A stretch of DNA of 64,000 nucleotides. Source: Sulfurovum sp. AR. GTDB lineage: Bacteria > Campylobacterota > Campylobacteria > Campylobacterales > Sulfurovaceae. The notes beneath the pieces are model-generated. The model was not told where the DNA came from, ran no database searches, and saw nothing but the letters and a program-made list of their open reading frames with translations. Shown in pieces: positions 1 through 8,555 of this stretch; the stretch's first letter is position 1; each line of letters starts with the position of its first letter. The DNA lies in contig NZ_AJLE01000004.1 of assembly GCF_000296775.1 (NCBI RefSeq), positions 1-64,000 of the forward strand. The letters are read 5' to 3'. Both the position numbers and the translations under genes were made by a program.

Positions 1-1900
1 GTCATTTGCCATTGAGGATATGGGAATGAAATCGATCATGTATAACTGTAACCCAGAGACCGTTTCAACTGACTATGATACGTCTGATGTTCTCTACTTT
101 GAACCGATTGATTTTGAACATGTCAGAAGTGTTATCGAACTTGAAAAACCGGATGGCGTGATCGTACACTTTGGTGGACAGACACCGCTCAAACTGGCTA
201 AGAACCTTACAGCAATCGGCGCGAACATTTCAGGAACGACTGCGAAAGTGATCGACCTTGCCGAAGATAGAGAACAGTTCTCTACTTTCATCAATGAACT
301 TGGACTCAAACAGCCTGACAACGGTACTGCATTTGCCAAAGATGAAGCGATGGCTATCGCAAACCGTATTGGTTATCCTGTGCTTGTACGCCCTAGTTTC
401 GTACTTGGTGGACGTGGTATGAAAACCGTATATAACGATGCAGAACTAAGACAATACATGGATGAAGCGGTAAGTGTCTCTAATGATGCGCCAGTCCTTA
501 TCGATAAATTCCTGGACAGTGCTGTCGAACTTGATGTAGATGCGATCTGCGACGGAGAAGAGGTGTATATCGGATCGATCATGCAACACATTGAAGAGGC
601 AGGTATCCACTCTGGGGATTCTGCATGTTCACTTCCTCCGGTATCTATCTCAGATGAACTTCAAGAGAAAGTAAAAGAGCAGACTGCACAGATCGCACTT
701 GGTCTTGGTGTCGTGGGTCTGATGAATATACAGTATGCCATCCATAAAGGTGAGATCTACTTGATCGAAGTCAATCCAAGAGCATCAAGAACCGTGCCGT
801 TTGTATCAAAGGCTACAGGTGTACCTTTGGCAAAAGTGGCAACAAGGGTTATGCTACAGGGTGACCTCAGAGAAGCACTCAAGTTCTACGATACATTTAA
901 TGTCGTCAACTTCGATAAAAAGATCATGGAACCAAACCTTAAAGGACATGTAGCAGTTAAGGAAGCGGTTTTCTCTTTCAATAAACTCCCAGGATCGGAC
1001 CTTATCCTCGGACCTGAGATGAAATCTACAGGAGAAGTTATGGGTATTTCTGACAACTTCGCTATGAGTTTTGCTAAGAGTCAGTTTGCCGGCAAAAACA
1101 ATATCCCTCTCAAAGGAACAATCTTCATATCGTTGATGGATACAGATAAACAGTATGCAGGAGAGATTGGAAAAATATTTGAAAAGCTAGGATTTAGTAT
1201 TGTCGCAACTTCTGGAACATATCGAGCACTTAAAGATGCAGGAGTCAACTCAACAAAAGTACTCAAGATCTCTGAAGGTCGACCAAATATTGATGACATG
1301 ATAAATAATGGTGAGATTTCTTTAGCGATCAATACTGGTGATAACGTAGCAACTAAAGCTAATGTCAGAACAATTAGAGAAAAAGTTTTAAATCACCATG
1401 TACCTTATTTTACTAGCGTTGAAGCTGCACGATCAACCGCACTGAGAATCAAAAAGCTCAAAACAATGAATGGTAAATATGAAGATAATATACCACTTGA
1501 AGGTATACTCTTGCTTTCCTTAACAGAGGTAGATAAGAAGTATGCAGGTGAGATTGGCAAAATGTTTGAAGAACTAGGATTTAGTATTATTGCAACTTCT
1601 GGAACATATCGAGCACTTAAAGCTGCAGGTATCAATTCCTCCAAAGTACTGAAATCCTCTGCAGGCCATCCTAATATCAATGATATGATTGATAACGATG
1701 AGATTGCTATTGTAGTCATTACAATTGATAAAAAAGTTATCGAAGCAGATGCTAGAAAAATCCGGGAATCAATTATATGCAACAATGTTGCCTATTTGAC
1801 AACGATTGCAGCTGCAAGAGCTACTGCAATTGCCACTAATGAGCTCATCAAATTGAGTGGTATTTCGGAACCAAAAGCACTGCAAGACTATTTAAGTTAG
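1..1900 (+). CDS. carB: Carbamoyl-phosphate synthase large subunit, 3' part, with two MGS domains
   Basis: C-terminal part of the large subunit that makes carbamoyl phosphate from bicarbonate, ammonia and ATP for pyrimidine and arginine synthesis. The reading frame is open from base 2, so the true start lies before the window. The motif YNCNPETVSTDYDTSD opens the second synthetase half; an ATP-grasp follows, with RPSFVLGGRGM near residue 124 (counted from base 20) and EVNPRASRTVPF near 250. Normal CarB ends in one MGS-like allosteric domain. Here two follow each other, at about residues 362-485 and 490-612, sharing long blocks such as YAGEIGK and ATSGTYRALK. The first keeps the EGRPNI and INTG motifs associated with effector binding in E. 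coli CarB. The second reads AGHPNI and lacks the INT asparagine. The identity is certain; the role of the second copy is unknown. Confidence 0.97.
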   Translation, partial: SFAIEDMGMKSIMYNCNPETVSTDYDTSDVLYFEPIDFEHVRSVIELEKPDGVIVHFGGQTPLKLAKNLTAIGANISGTTAKVIDLAEDREQFSTFINELGLKQPDNGTAFAKDEAMAIANRIGYPVLVRPSFVLGGRGMKTVYNDAELRQYMDEAVSVSNDAPVLIDKFLDSAVELDVDAICDGEEVYIGSIMQHIEEAGIHSGDSACSLPPVSISDELQEKVKEQTAQIALGLGVVGLMNIQYAIHKGEIYLIEVNPRASRTVPFVSKATGVPLAKVATRVMLQGDLREALKFYDTFNVVNFDKKIMEPNLKGHVAVKEAVFSFNKLPGSDLILGPEMKSTGEVMGISDNFAMSFAKSQFAGKNNIPLKGTIFISLMDTDKQYAGEIGKIFEKLGFSIVATSGTYRALKDAGVNSTKVLKISEGRPNIDDMINNGEISLAINTGDNVATKANVRTIREKVLNHHVPYFTSVEAARSTALRIKKLKTMNGKYEDNIPLEGILLLSLTEVDKKYAGEIGKMFEELGFSIIATSGTYRALKAAGINSSKVLKSSAGHPNINDMIDNDEIAIVVITIDKKVIEADARKIRESIICNNVAYLTTIAAARATAIATNELIKLSGISEPKALQDYLS

Positions 1901-2443
1901 TGAGTAACTTGTAAGACCTACTAATTGTTTATGCATCTACCTGATATGTACAAAACAATATTTATCATACTAATACTGCTGTAAGATTTGTTCATTTCGC
2001 TTAGTGTTAAGTAATAAAGATATCATGTAAAAATGCATGTAGCTCCTTATCTTCAATAATTTTAAGAAATTTGTATTTATTCATTTCATAATAATACAAT
2101 GCAGATGTTCAAAATTCACTATTTGCTATATTTACAACTTTTAAATAGTCTATGTTATTGATTTTAAAAAATATCTTTTTATTTTCTGAACGTTTTCCTG
2201 TAAGAAGAAAAACAAGAGATATTAGATCATCAACATACATTATATTCCTTTCTCAAAATATTACAATCTTATAATCTGAAAGATTTCCCCCGATACTTTC
2301 ATCGTTTGGGGTCCATTAAATAGTAATTTATCGAGAGTTTTGTCTCGATGATGAATTTAAATCAAATTGTACTCCGTGCTTACAGGAGGTGTAATTATTA
2401 CCAATTGATGATATCTATGATAATCAAACTAAAATCATCAAAG
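1901..2443. other. AT-rich intergenic region after carB
   Basis: No intact gene is recognised. It contains a broken small ORF on the minus strand (2007-2240, listed separately), an imperfect hairpin at about 2287-2311 (CCCCCGAT pairing with ATCGtttGGGG) and a perfect 7-bp hairpin at 2330-2349 (ATCGAGA / TCTCGAT). Neither hairpin is followed by a clear T run, so terminator function is only possible. A Shine-Dalgarno-like AGGAGG near 2383 on the plus strand is not followed by a convincing gene. Confidence 0.5.
2007..2240 (-). pseudogene. Small ORF interrupted by in-frame TGA
   Basis: On the minus strand an ATG at 2240 follows a good ribosome-binding site (GAGAAAGGA). The frame runs 43 codons to a TGA at 2109-2111 and then continues in the same frame for another 33 codons to a TAA at 2007. 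Both halves have the Lys/Ile-rich composition of a short AT-rich hypothetical protein (for example NKKIFFKINNIDYLKVVNIA and YYEMNKYKFLKIIEDKEL). I recognise no family. It is either a decayed gene with one nonsense mutation or chance open frame in AT-rich DNA; the ribosome-binding site favours the former slightly. Confidence 0.3.
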
Positions 2444-4288
2444 CTATTTTCGAGTTATACGAAAGCCCTCGATATAAAGTTCATCAATATTACAATCAAG
2501 GAAATCCAGGATGGCATCTTTTGCCGTATGTACAATGGTTCGGCCATGCAGATTGAATGAAGTATTTATAACAACTCCAAAACCTGTATATCTTTTTACC
2601 TCTTTAAGTAGTTCATAATAAGCTGGATTATCCTGACGTTCTATAAATTGAGGACGTGCAGTGCCATCGACATGAATGGCTGATGGGATTTGGTCGTAAA
2701 ACTCTTCTTTTGCTCTGAAGGCAATAGCCATATGTTTATGAGGAAAACTGTTCTCAAATAGACGTTCTCTCTCCTCTTCAAGGATTGAAGGACAGAAAGG
2801 TTGATATTCCGGTCTCTTTTTTACTTTTAGATTGATAAGTGCTCTTATATCAGGGTTGACAGGATTGGCCAGAATGGAGCGGTTCCCCAAAGCTCTTGGA
2901 CCAAACTCCATACGCCCGTGCACTACAGCAATTATCTTATCTTCCGATATCGTTTTAGCAGCGTCTTTGTACCATGCCTCACCGATATATTCGGAGGTAA
3001 TACGATCATCGTAAAAAGTGATCGCCTCCTCTATCTCATCACCCGTTAAAACATTACCAAAATAAGGCATATAATGCTGATTGACCCAGCTGATGTCTTC
3101 TCCCATTTCCAAAGCTTTAAGTAGCGCTGATCCTACTGCAATACCTTCATCTCCCATTGGAGGCATGACGAAGATATGCTTAAATTTCGTGCGTTCATAT
3201 ATATTTAAACTCATGATGATATTAGCTGCAGTACCCCCTGAGAGGCAAAGATATTCAATATCTTGATGTTCAGCTAGCATATTGAGGTAATCTACAACCG
3301 TATCTTCAAGATAACTTTGAATGACTGCAGCAAAAGATTTTTCTCCTATCTTTTGGATCTGATTTTTAAGATACTCCATATTGTAAAATGGCTTAATTGC
3401 CTCAACATCATAACCGATTCCTTCTGCTGAAATTCTGGTAGCCGCCACCAGCTCATCATAAAGTACCTCATCTTTTTCTGCAAAAGCAGCCAATGCTTCA
3501 ACTTTTCCCTCATCACTAGCGCGACGCAGTCCCAATGCTTCAGTAAAATTACCATAAAGAACGCCAATTGATGAAAGATTATGTGAAAATCCAAGATTAG
3601 AAGAGTCTACTTTAGCAATTTTTGATTGACCGATCTGATCAAATTGATTACCGTCAAAAACAAAAACTTTACTGAAAAAACCATCACCCCAACCATCGAT
3701 AGTAAGACTCAGTGCCTTATGTTGGAAAGCAAAAGGAGAAAAATAATAGGCTCCTACCGCATGCGTTAAGTGATGATCAAAATAATCTATTTTTTTAGGT
3801 TTAATATTGGAAGATTCAAGTACACCTAAAATATAGTTATCCATTATTTCACGCTGTGTTAAATGTGCTGATTGTTTTATAAACTTATCAGTATATTTTT
3901 TATTTTTCATTTCCATATAATTTTTTACATCTTTTGGGCGAGTAAAGAGAGCAGATAAAAGAATAGAAAGTTTTTTGGTTCTAGAAGGTGATAAATCTTT
4001 TACATATGTTGGACGAAGAAGTTTGCGATGAGCTTTTCCTTGATATAGAGCTATAAGTCTTTCTATTCTCAAGTCACCTTTAATAGGTTCATCAAAATCA
4101 CCATAACCATGACAAACATAGTCAATATCAGAAAATGCATATTTTTCTAATATAGGACTTATATCTAGCCAATCATGTTTTATCCGAGTGACACGTTCTG
4201 TACTAATAGCAAAGATTTCCTTCTTGATTGTATCAATATAGAAAATAGCACTGTCATGACCAAAAAAATTAGTGCCTATAATTTTCAT
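2444..4288 (-). CDS. Carbamoyltransferase, NodU/CmcH family
   Basis: 614 aa, the usual full length for this family, which transfers a carbamoyl group from carbamoyl phosphate to a hydroxyl of a sugar or antibiotic through a carbamoyl-adenylate intermediate. The N-terminal YrdC/Kae1-like part shows DHHLTHAVGAYYFSPF near residue 170 (metal-binding histidines), SGGTAANIIM near 350 and PPMGDEGIAVGSALL near 378. The C-terminal domain has GRMEFGPRALGNRSILANP near 455, a family signature. A gene next to carB, which supplies carbamoyl phosphate, and beside a polysaccharide locus suggests carbamoylation of a surface glycan, but the acceptor is not known. The start MKIIGTNFFGHDSA matches the conserved family N-terminus. 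Confidence 0.93.
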   Translation of the reverse strand: MKIIGTNFFGHDSAIFYIDTIKKEIFAISTERVTRIKHDWLDISPILEKYAFSDIDYVCHGYGDFDEPIKGDLRIERLIALYQGKAHRKLLRPTYVKDLSPSRTKKLSILLSALFTRPKDVKNYMEMKNKKYTDKFIKQSAHLTQREIMDNYILGVLESSNIKPKKIDYFDHHLTHAVGAYYFSPFAFQHKALSLTIDGWGDGFFSKVFVFDGNQFDQIGQSKIAKVDSSNLGFSHNLSSIGVLYGNFTEALGLRRASDEGKVEALAAFAEKDEVLYDELVAATRISAEGIGYDVEAIKPFYNMEYLKNQIQKIGEKSFAAVIQSYLEDTVVDYLNMLAEHQDIEYLCLSGGTAANIIMSLNIYERTKFKHIFVMPPMGDEGIAVGSALLKALEMGEDISWVNQHYMPYFGNVLTGDEIEEAITFYDDRITSEYIGEAWYKDAAKTISEDKIIAVVHGRMEFGPRALGNRSILANPVNPDIRALINLKVKKRPEYQPFCPSILEEERERLFENSFPHKHMAIAFRAKEEFYDQIPSAIHVDGTARPQFIERQDNPAYYELLKEVKRYTGFGVVINTSFNLHGRTIVHTAKDAILDFLDCNIDELYIEGFRITRK

Positions 4289-4338
4289 TTTATACCCCTT
4301 TATAATTTCTAATATTAAGATATTAACTTAACTTTCAT

Positions 4339-5000
4339 AACTTAAAGTTTATCCAAATAATAACAAAATCATCAATGCATCCGGAATACATCTCATAAAA
4401 GAGAAAAACATTCCTCAACTCTTTGTCGTAAGTAAGGTCCTTATGCAAGAGATAGTGGGACACAAGATACACCATAATGTTATGATGCATGGTATACATC
4501 CGGAACCAGTATCACTAAATGAGCTGAATGACCAGATCATTATGCTGGAGGAGATCAGTTCAACACAAAACATAGGCTCCATCGCACGCTCTGCTGCCAT
4601 AGGAATGCACTCATACCTGCCTATACATGGATCACACCCTACTCTAGACGGGCACTTAGGGTCTCGATGGGACATATCAGTATGCTTAAAACACACCTCT
4701 ATGATGATATACATCAGACCATCAGAACGCTTAAAGATAATGGCTACCGTATCTATGCTGCAGAAGTTACGGATGACTCCACCCCCTCTTGCATCTGTCA
4801 AAGTCGCAAACAAATGGGTACTGATTATGGGGCATGAAGGTTCAGGCTTATCCAATGAGATATTGGATCTCTGTGATGAAGTGGTCACCATATAGATGAC
4901 AGAGGGTGTAAAAAGTTTTAATGTAGGTGTGGCAGCTTCCATTATGATGTATCAATTCAAACATAACATAATAATAACTAATAATAATAGTTTTCAATAA
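4339..5000 (+). pseudogene. Decayed SpoU/TrmH-family RNA 2'-O-methyltransferase
   Basis: Remnants of one SPOUT methyltransferase are spread over two frames. Frame A starts near 4339 without a start codon and carries the substrate-binding part (SGIHLIKEKNIPQLFVVS) and the motif-1 region (EEISSTQNIGSIARSAAIGM). At about 4620 the homology moves to another frame with PYSRRALRVSMGHISMLKTH, the family's motif-2 neighbourhood. Near 4775 it returns to frame A for VLIMGHEGSGLSNEIL. There the stop TAG at 4893 falls inside the conserved motif-3 region (VTI-stop-MTEGVKSFNVGVAAS). At least two frameshifts, one nonsense codon and a missing start make it non-functional. Its last bases abut the promoter of the next gene. 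Confidence 0.85.
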
Positions 5001-5015
5001 AATTAAAAAATGCTA

Positions 5016-5044
5016 TTGCAAGTTCATTCTATTTGTGATATACT
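5016..5044 (+). promoter_or_regulatory. Sigma-70-type promoter of the polysaccharide locus
   Basis: TTGCAA at 5016-5021 and TATACT at 5039-5044 are separated by 17 bp. This is a good vegetative-sigma promoter placed about 34 bp before the start codon of the export lipoprotein gene, whose ribosome-binding site is AAAAGGGG. Confidence 0.7.
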
Positions 5045-5077
5045 CAAAACATATTAAATTTTTAAAAGGGGTATATC

Positions 5078-5836
5078 ATGAAACGTGTAGTATTGTTTAT
5101 AGTAGCAGCTCTTGCAATGGCAGGGTGTTCGACGAAATCCGATTTAGTCTTATTTCATGACACAAATGTAAGTAGTGAAGAGGCACCGAAAAGTGTAACA
5201 GTAATAGGTAGTGAGGGTGTGTACGAATATAGGATCCGTCCACATGACAGGATCTCTATTACAATGTATAATCATCCAGAGCTTGGTACAACAAGTGTTA
5301 ATAGCCAAAGGGAAGATACTACAGGAGTCTTAGTGGATTCTAAAGGGTATGTGAGACTGCCACTGGTCAAGTCTATCCATATTGCAGGGCTCACACAGCC
5401 AGCGGCACAAGCTAAAATAGAGAGAGCATATAAAGCGTATCTTGAAAATGCAGAGCTAAACTTGCAAGTGCTCAACAAAAGAGCCTATGTTCTTGGAGAA
5501 GTAAACAAGCCGGGAGAAGTAAATCTCTATAATGAAAGAGCCACTCTCTTACAAGTCCTAGCCGGAGCAGGAGATTTAACAAATTATGCCAATAGACATG
5601 CTATTGTGATTATGAAACCGAGAAAGAATACAGTGGAGACACAAACTGTAGACCTTACAGGTGCAAACTCTATTAAAATGGCCAACTTAATGATTTACCC
5701 TGGTGATACCATTTATGTGGCGCCGAATGGAGTAAGAGCATTTAACATTGGTGTAAATGAAGTAACGCCAGTCTTTGACTTAGCAGGAAAAATTACTCAG
5801 CCTATAGTGAATGTTGAATATTTAAGAGATCGTTAA
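5078..5836 (+). CDS. Wza-like polysaccharide export lipoprotein
   Basis: 252 aa. The N-terminus MKRVVLFIVAALAMAGC is a lipoprotein signal peptide with lipobox AMAGC (Cys17), so the mature protein is probably anchored in the outer membrane. A polysaccharide-export (Poly_export) domain follows from about residue 48 (YEYRIRPHDRISITMY), then an SLBB domain at about 136-167 (YVLGEVNKPGEVNLYNE). It is shorter than E. coli Wza (379 aa) and ends soon after a second short SLBB-like stretch, so the C-terminal membrane helix may be missing. It is inferred to form the periplasmic/outer-membrane export channel working with the Wzc-like protein downstream. The ATG has AAAAGGGG 8 bp upstream. Confidence 0.92.
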   Translation: MKRVVLFIVAALAMAGCSTKSDLVLFHDTNVSSEEAPKSVTVIGSEGVYEYRIRPHDRISITMYNHPELGTTSVNSQREDTTGVLVDSKGYVRLPLVKSIHIAGLTQPAAQAKIERAYKAYLENAELNLQVLNKRAYVLGEVNKPGEVNLYNERATLLQVLAGAGDLTNYANRHAIVIMKPRKNTVETQTVDLTGANSIKMANLMIYPGDTIYVAPNGVRAFNIGVNEVTPVFDLAGKITQPIVNVEYLRDR

Positions 5837-5885
5837 TAGTTCCTGAATACTATTTTGAAATAGAAGTAGTAGTTAATACGATATT

Positions 5886-5912
5886 ACAAGACAGTAAATA
5901 ACACTGTCTTGT
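5886..5912 (+). terminator. Perfect 10-bp hairpin between wza-like and wzc-like genes
   Basis: ACAAGACAGT at 5886-5895 pairs perfectly with ACTGTCTTGT at 5903-5912 around a 7-base loop. No T run follows, so it may attenuate transcription or protect an mRNA end rather than act as a classical intrinsic terminator. Confidence 0.4.
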
Positions 5913-5994
5913 GAGTCACTTTAACTCTTAATGTAGAACTCAAGGCAATTTTTTCTTGCTTTAATTAATACCTTGTACAAGGGAGATTAGCTAG

Positions 5995-8376
5995 ATGGAC
6001 AAAGAAAAATATATTCAGAAAACCTCTATGAATAAAGATATAGATTTTAAAGAAATTTTTTCCATCCTCAAACGTTACTATAAGTCGTTGATCTCTATAA
6101 CTATCTTAGTAATGTTCTTGTCCTCTACATATGCCTATTTTGCTACGAATATCTATCAGTCTCAAACACTTGTGCAACTCGGAGGAAATGAGAATAAGAC
6201 GATGAAGGCTGATTTTATGGCAACGGCTGAAGGAAACGTAAACAGCCGTTTCGAAGATGAGATGGCTTCCTTTAGTACACGGCGTCTGATCGGAAGAGCA
6301 CTTGAAAACCTAAATCTTAGTATACGATATTTTACGAAAAAAAATCTAAAGAGCTATGAACTTTACAAAGACTCCCCCTTTATCGTTACGTTCGAGTATC
6401 TTTCAAAAAATGCTATGAATCTACCGTTCCGTCTTATTCCTACCAAAGATGGTCAGTCTTTTAGACTCGTTACAGAACCGACACTGAAAAAGAAGATCGT
6501 AAATACTATACGCTCTTTCATTAAGCCACTTCCAGCTGACGAACAACCTATCGTCTATGATAAAGTTCATAAATTTGGCGAAAAAATTGAGACGCAATGG
6601 TTTACGATTACTATTCAAAAGGTATTTGAATTCGAAAATGATGACTACTTCTTCACAATGCTACCAAAGAAATTGATCACTAAATTCATACAAGAAAATA
6701 TATCGGTATCTCAACATTCAAAAGATAGTGCTATCATTGTCCTAACTTTTCAGGACAATGTCCCACTTCGCGCAAAAGAAGTCCTTGATATGCTCTCAAG
6801 CGTCTATATCCAGGAGACTATGGAAAACAGGTCAAAAAGCGCCAATAGAAAGTTGCATTTCATCGATATGCAGCTCGAAGCCATTGATAAGACACTTAAA
6901 AGCTCTGCCCAAAATCTTGAGCAATATAAAGCGACCAATATTGTCGTAGATTTAGGTTCAAAAGTACAAATAACGTCCGAAAAGATGAATCAGCTTGAAA
7001 CTCAGCTTGATGATATCAACATGCGTATTGATGTAATGGAAAATATCCTCAACTACATTGAAACTCACAAGGATATTAAAGGCATCAACATCGACTCTGC
7101 TTTTAGAAATGCGACACTAGCAGGTTCTGCAATACAAAATATCATTCTCGAAATTCAAAAAGTAACAGCCCAACGGATTGATCTACTAACTGAGTTTACA
7201 ACACGTCATCCAAACGTCATCAAAGTTGATCGCCAGCTTATATCTCTACGAAATTCGTTAAAGGAAGCCATACTAAATTCGCTAAATGGATTTAAAAAAC
7301 ATAAACAGTCATTAAGCTATATTATCCAAGAAAGCAAAGCCAAGATGCAGACACTTCCAGTGCAAGAACGAGAATTGACACGGCTTACCCGAAATTTTAG
7401 AGTCAATGAAAAGATCTACTCTTTTTTATTAGAAAAAAGAGCTCAAACAGCTATTATCGAATCTTCATCGGTCTCCGAAATAAATATCTTTGAATCTGCA
7501 GCTATTGCGGATAAACCGATTTACCCAAAACGTGTACTCATTCTTTTAGGAGGGATTTTACTGGGTTTTATTTTGGGAATTATGCAGGCGAAGTTGCGCA
7601 GCTACTTGGATAACACCATTAAGAGTGTAGAAGATATCAAAAACCTTACTACGATACCGATCTATGGTATCCTCCCTGCATTAAAACAAAAAGTACTTAA
7701 ACTCGAGGTCCTCAAAGATCCAAAATCACCTTTTGCAGAGAGTTATCGAAGTTTACGTACGAATTTACAATTTTCACAAAAAGGTGACAAAGCCAATGTT
7801 GTTTTAGTAACTTCAATTGTTTCAGGAGAAGGAAAAAGTACCACTGCAGCTAATTTAGGTGCAATTTTTCAGATGGCAAATTATAAATCTATTGTAATTA
7901 ACCTGGACTTGAGAAAGCCTACCATTCATCATTATTTTAATGTAAGTAATAAGAGTGGAATGAGTACATATTTAAGCGGGAAAAGCAATATGAATGAGAT
8001 CATTCAGTCAACCCAATATAATAACTTAGACGTCATTACCTCAGGTCCTATCCCTCCTAATCCTTCAGAACTTATTCTTACAGATAAATTAGATATGCTA
8101 CTAAATGATTTGAAAGAAATCTATGATTATATCTTTATAGACAGTGCACCACTGGGACTTGTGACGGATACCATGCATCTCATGCAATATGCCGATACAA
8201 GTCTTATTGTTTTCCGAGAGAACCATGCCAAGAAATCATTTGTTACGGATCTGAATAATATAGTGGAGAAACATGATCTTAAACACATGGGTATTGTGAT
8301 TAATTCTGCAGATATATCTTCAGGTTCATATGGTTATGGTTATGGTTATGGTTATGGCTATGAGGGGAAGGACTAA
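5995..8376 (+). CDS. Wzc-like chain-length regulator and tyrosine autokinase
   Basis: 793 aa inner-membrane protein that controls polysaccharide polymerisation and export. An N-terminal Wzz domain (about 18-110) has a first membrane helix near residues 35-55. A long periplasmic coiled-coil part with a GNVR-type region follows, then a second helix near 508-530 (ILLGGILLGFILGIM). The cytosolic BY-kinase domain has Walker A SGEGKSTTAANLG near 611, Walker A' INLDLRKP near 637 and Walker B YIFIDSAPLG near 713. The tail is a cluster of alternating Gly-Tyr (about residues 779-791), expected to be the autophosphorylation site. It is encoded by a GGTTAT hexamer repeat, so the number of tyrosines can change without a frameshift. 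RBS GGGAG lies before the ATG. Confidence 0.95.
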   Translation: MDKEKYIQKTSMNKDIDFKEIFSILKRYYKSLISITILVMFLSSTYAYFATNIYQSQTLVQLGGNENKTMKADFMATAEGNVNSRFEDEMASFSTRRLIGRALENLNLSIRYFTKKNLKSYELYKDSPFIVTFEYLSKNAMNLPFRLIPTKDGQSFRLVTEPTLKKKIVNTIRSFIKPLPADEQPIVYDKVHKFGEKIETQWFTITIQKVFEFENDDYFFTMLPKKLITKFIQENISVSQHSKDSAIIVLTFQDNVPLRAKEVLDMLSSVYIQETMENRSKSANRKLHFIDMQLEAIDKTLKSSAQNLEQYKATNIVVDLGSKVQITSEKMNQLETQLDDINMRIDVMENILNYIETHKDIKGINIDSAFRNATLAGSAIQNIILEIQKVTAQRIDLLTEFTTRHPNVIKVDRQLISLRNSLKEAILNSLNGFKKHKQSLSYIIQESKAKMQTLPVQERELTRLTRNFRVNEKIYSFLLEKRAQTAIIESSSVSEINIFESAAIADKPIYPKRVLILLGGILLGFILGIMQAKLRSYLDNTIKSVEDIKNLTTIPIYGILPALKQKVLKLEVLKDPKSPFAESYRSLRTNLQFSQKGDKANVVLVTSIVSGEGKSTTAANLGAIFQMANYKSIVINLDLRKPTIHHYFNVSNKSGMSTYLSGKSNMNEIIQSTQYNNLDVITSGPIPPNPSELILTDKLDMLLNDLKEIYDYIFIDSAPLGLVTDTMHLMQYADTSLIVFRENHAKKSFVTDLNNIVEKHDLKHMGIVINSADISSGSYGYGYGYGYGYEGKD
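8329..8361 (+). repeat. GGTTAT hexamer microsatellite in kinase tail
   Basis: Tandem GGTTAT units, with a final GGCTAT variant and a TCATAT variant at the start, encode the Gly-Tyr tail of the Wzc-like kinase. A hexamer keeps the frame when it expands or contracts, so slippage would change the count of phosphorylatable tyrosines only. Confidence 0.8.
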
Positions 8377-8555
8377 AATGTTGACCACTATACGAATGAA
8401 TAGTAATATGAGGAATACAGGTAACCCATTAATAAAATTAAAATCGCTAAACAACAATCTACGGGTGATAGCAATGAATACATGTGAAAAATTGTTAGTT
8501 TCATCAACAATATTCAAACTGAGTATATTCATTGTAATCAAGAAAGGTAAAAACA

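Noticed and set aside
2348-2560. 70-aa plus-strand ORF with an AGGAGG nearby
   Set aside because: Half of it is antisense to the carbamoyltransferase end, and the AGGAGG is not well placed for its start; no family resemblance.
4415-4942. 175-aa minus-strand ORF
   Set aside because: It lies antisense over the methyltransferase pseudogene whose plus-strand remnants are clearly recognisable.
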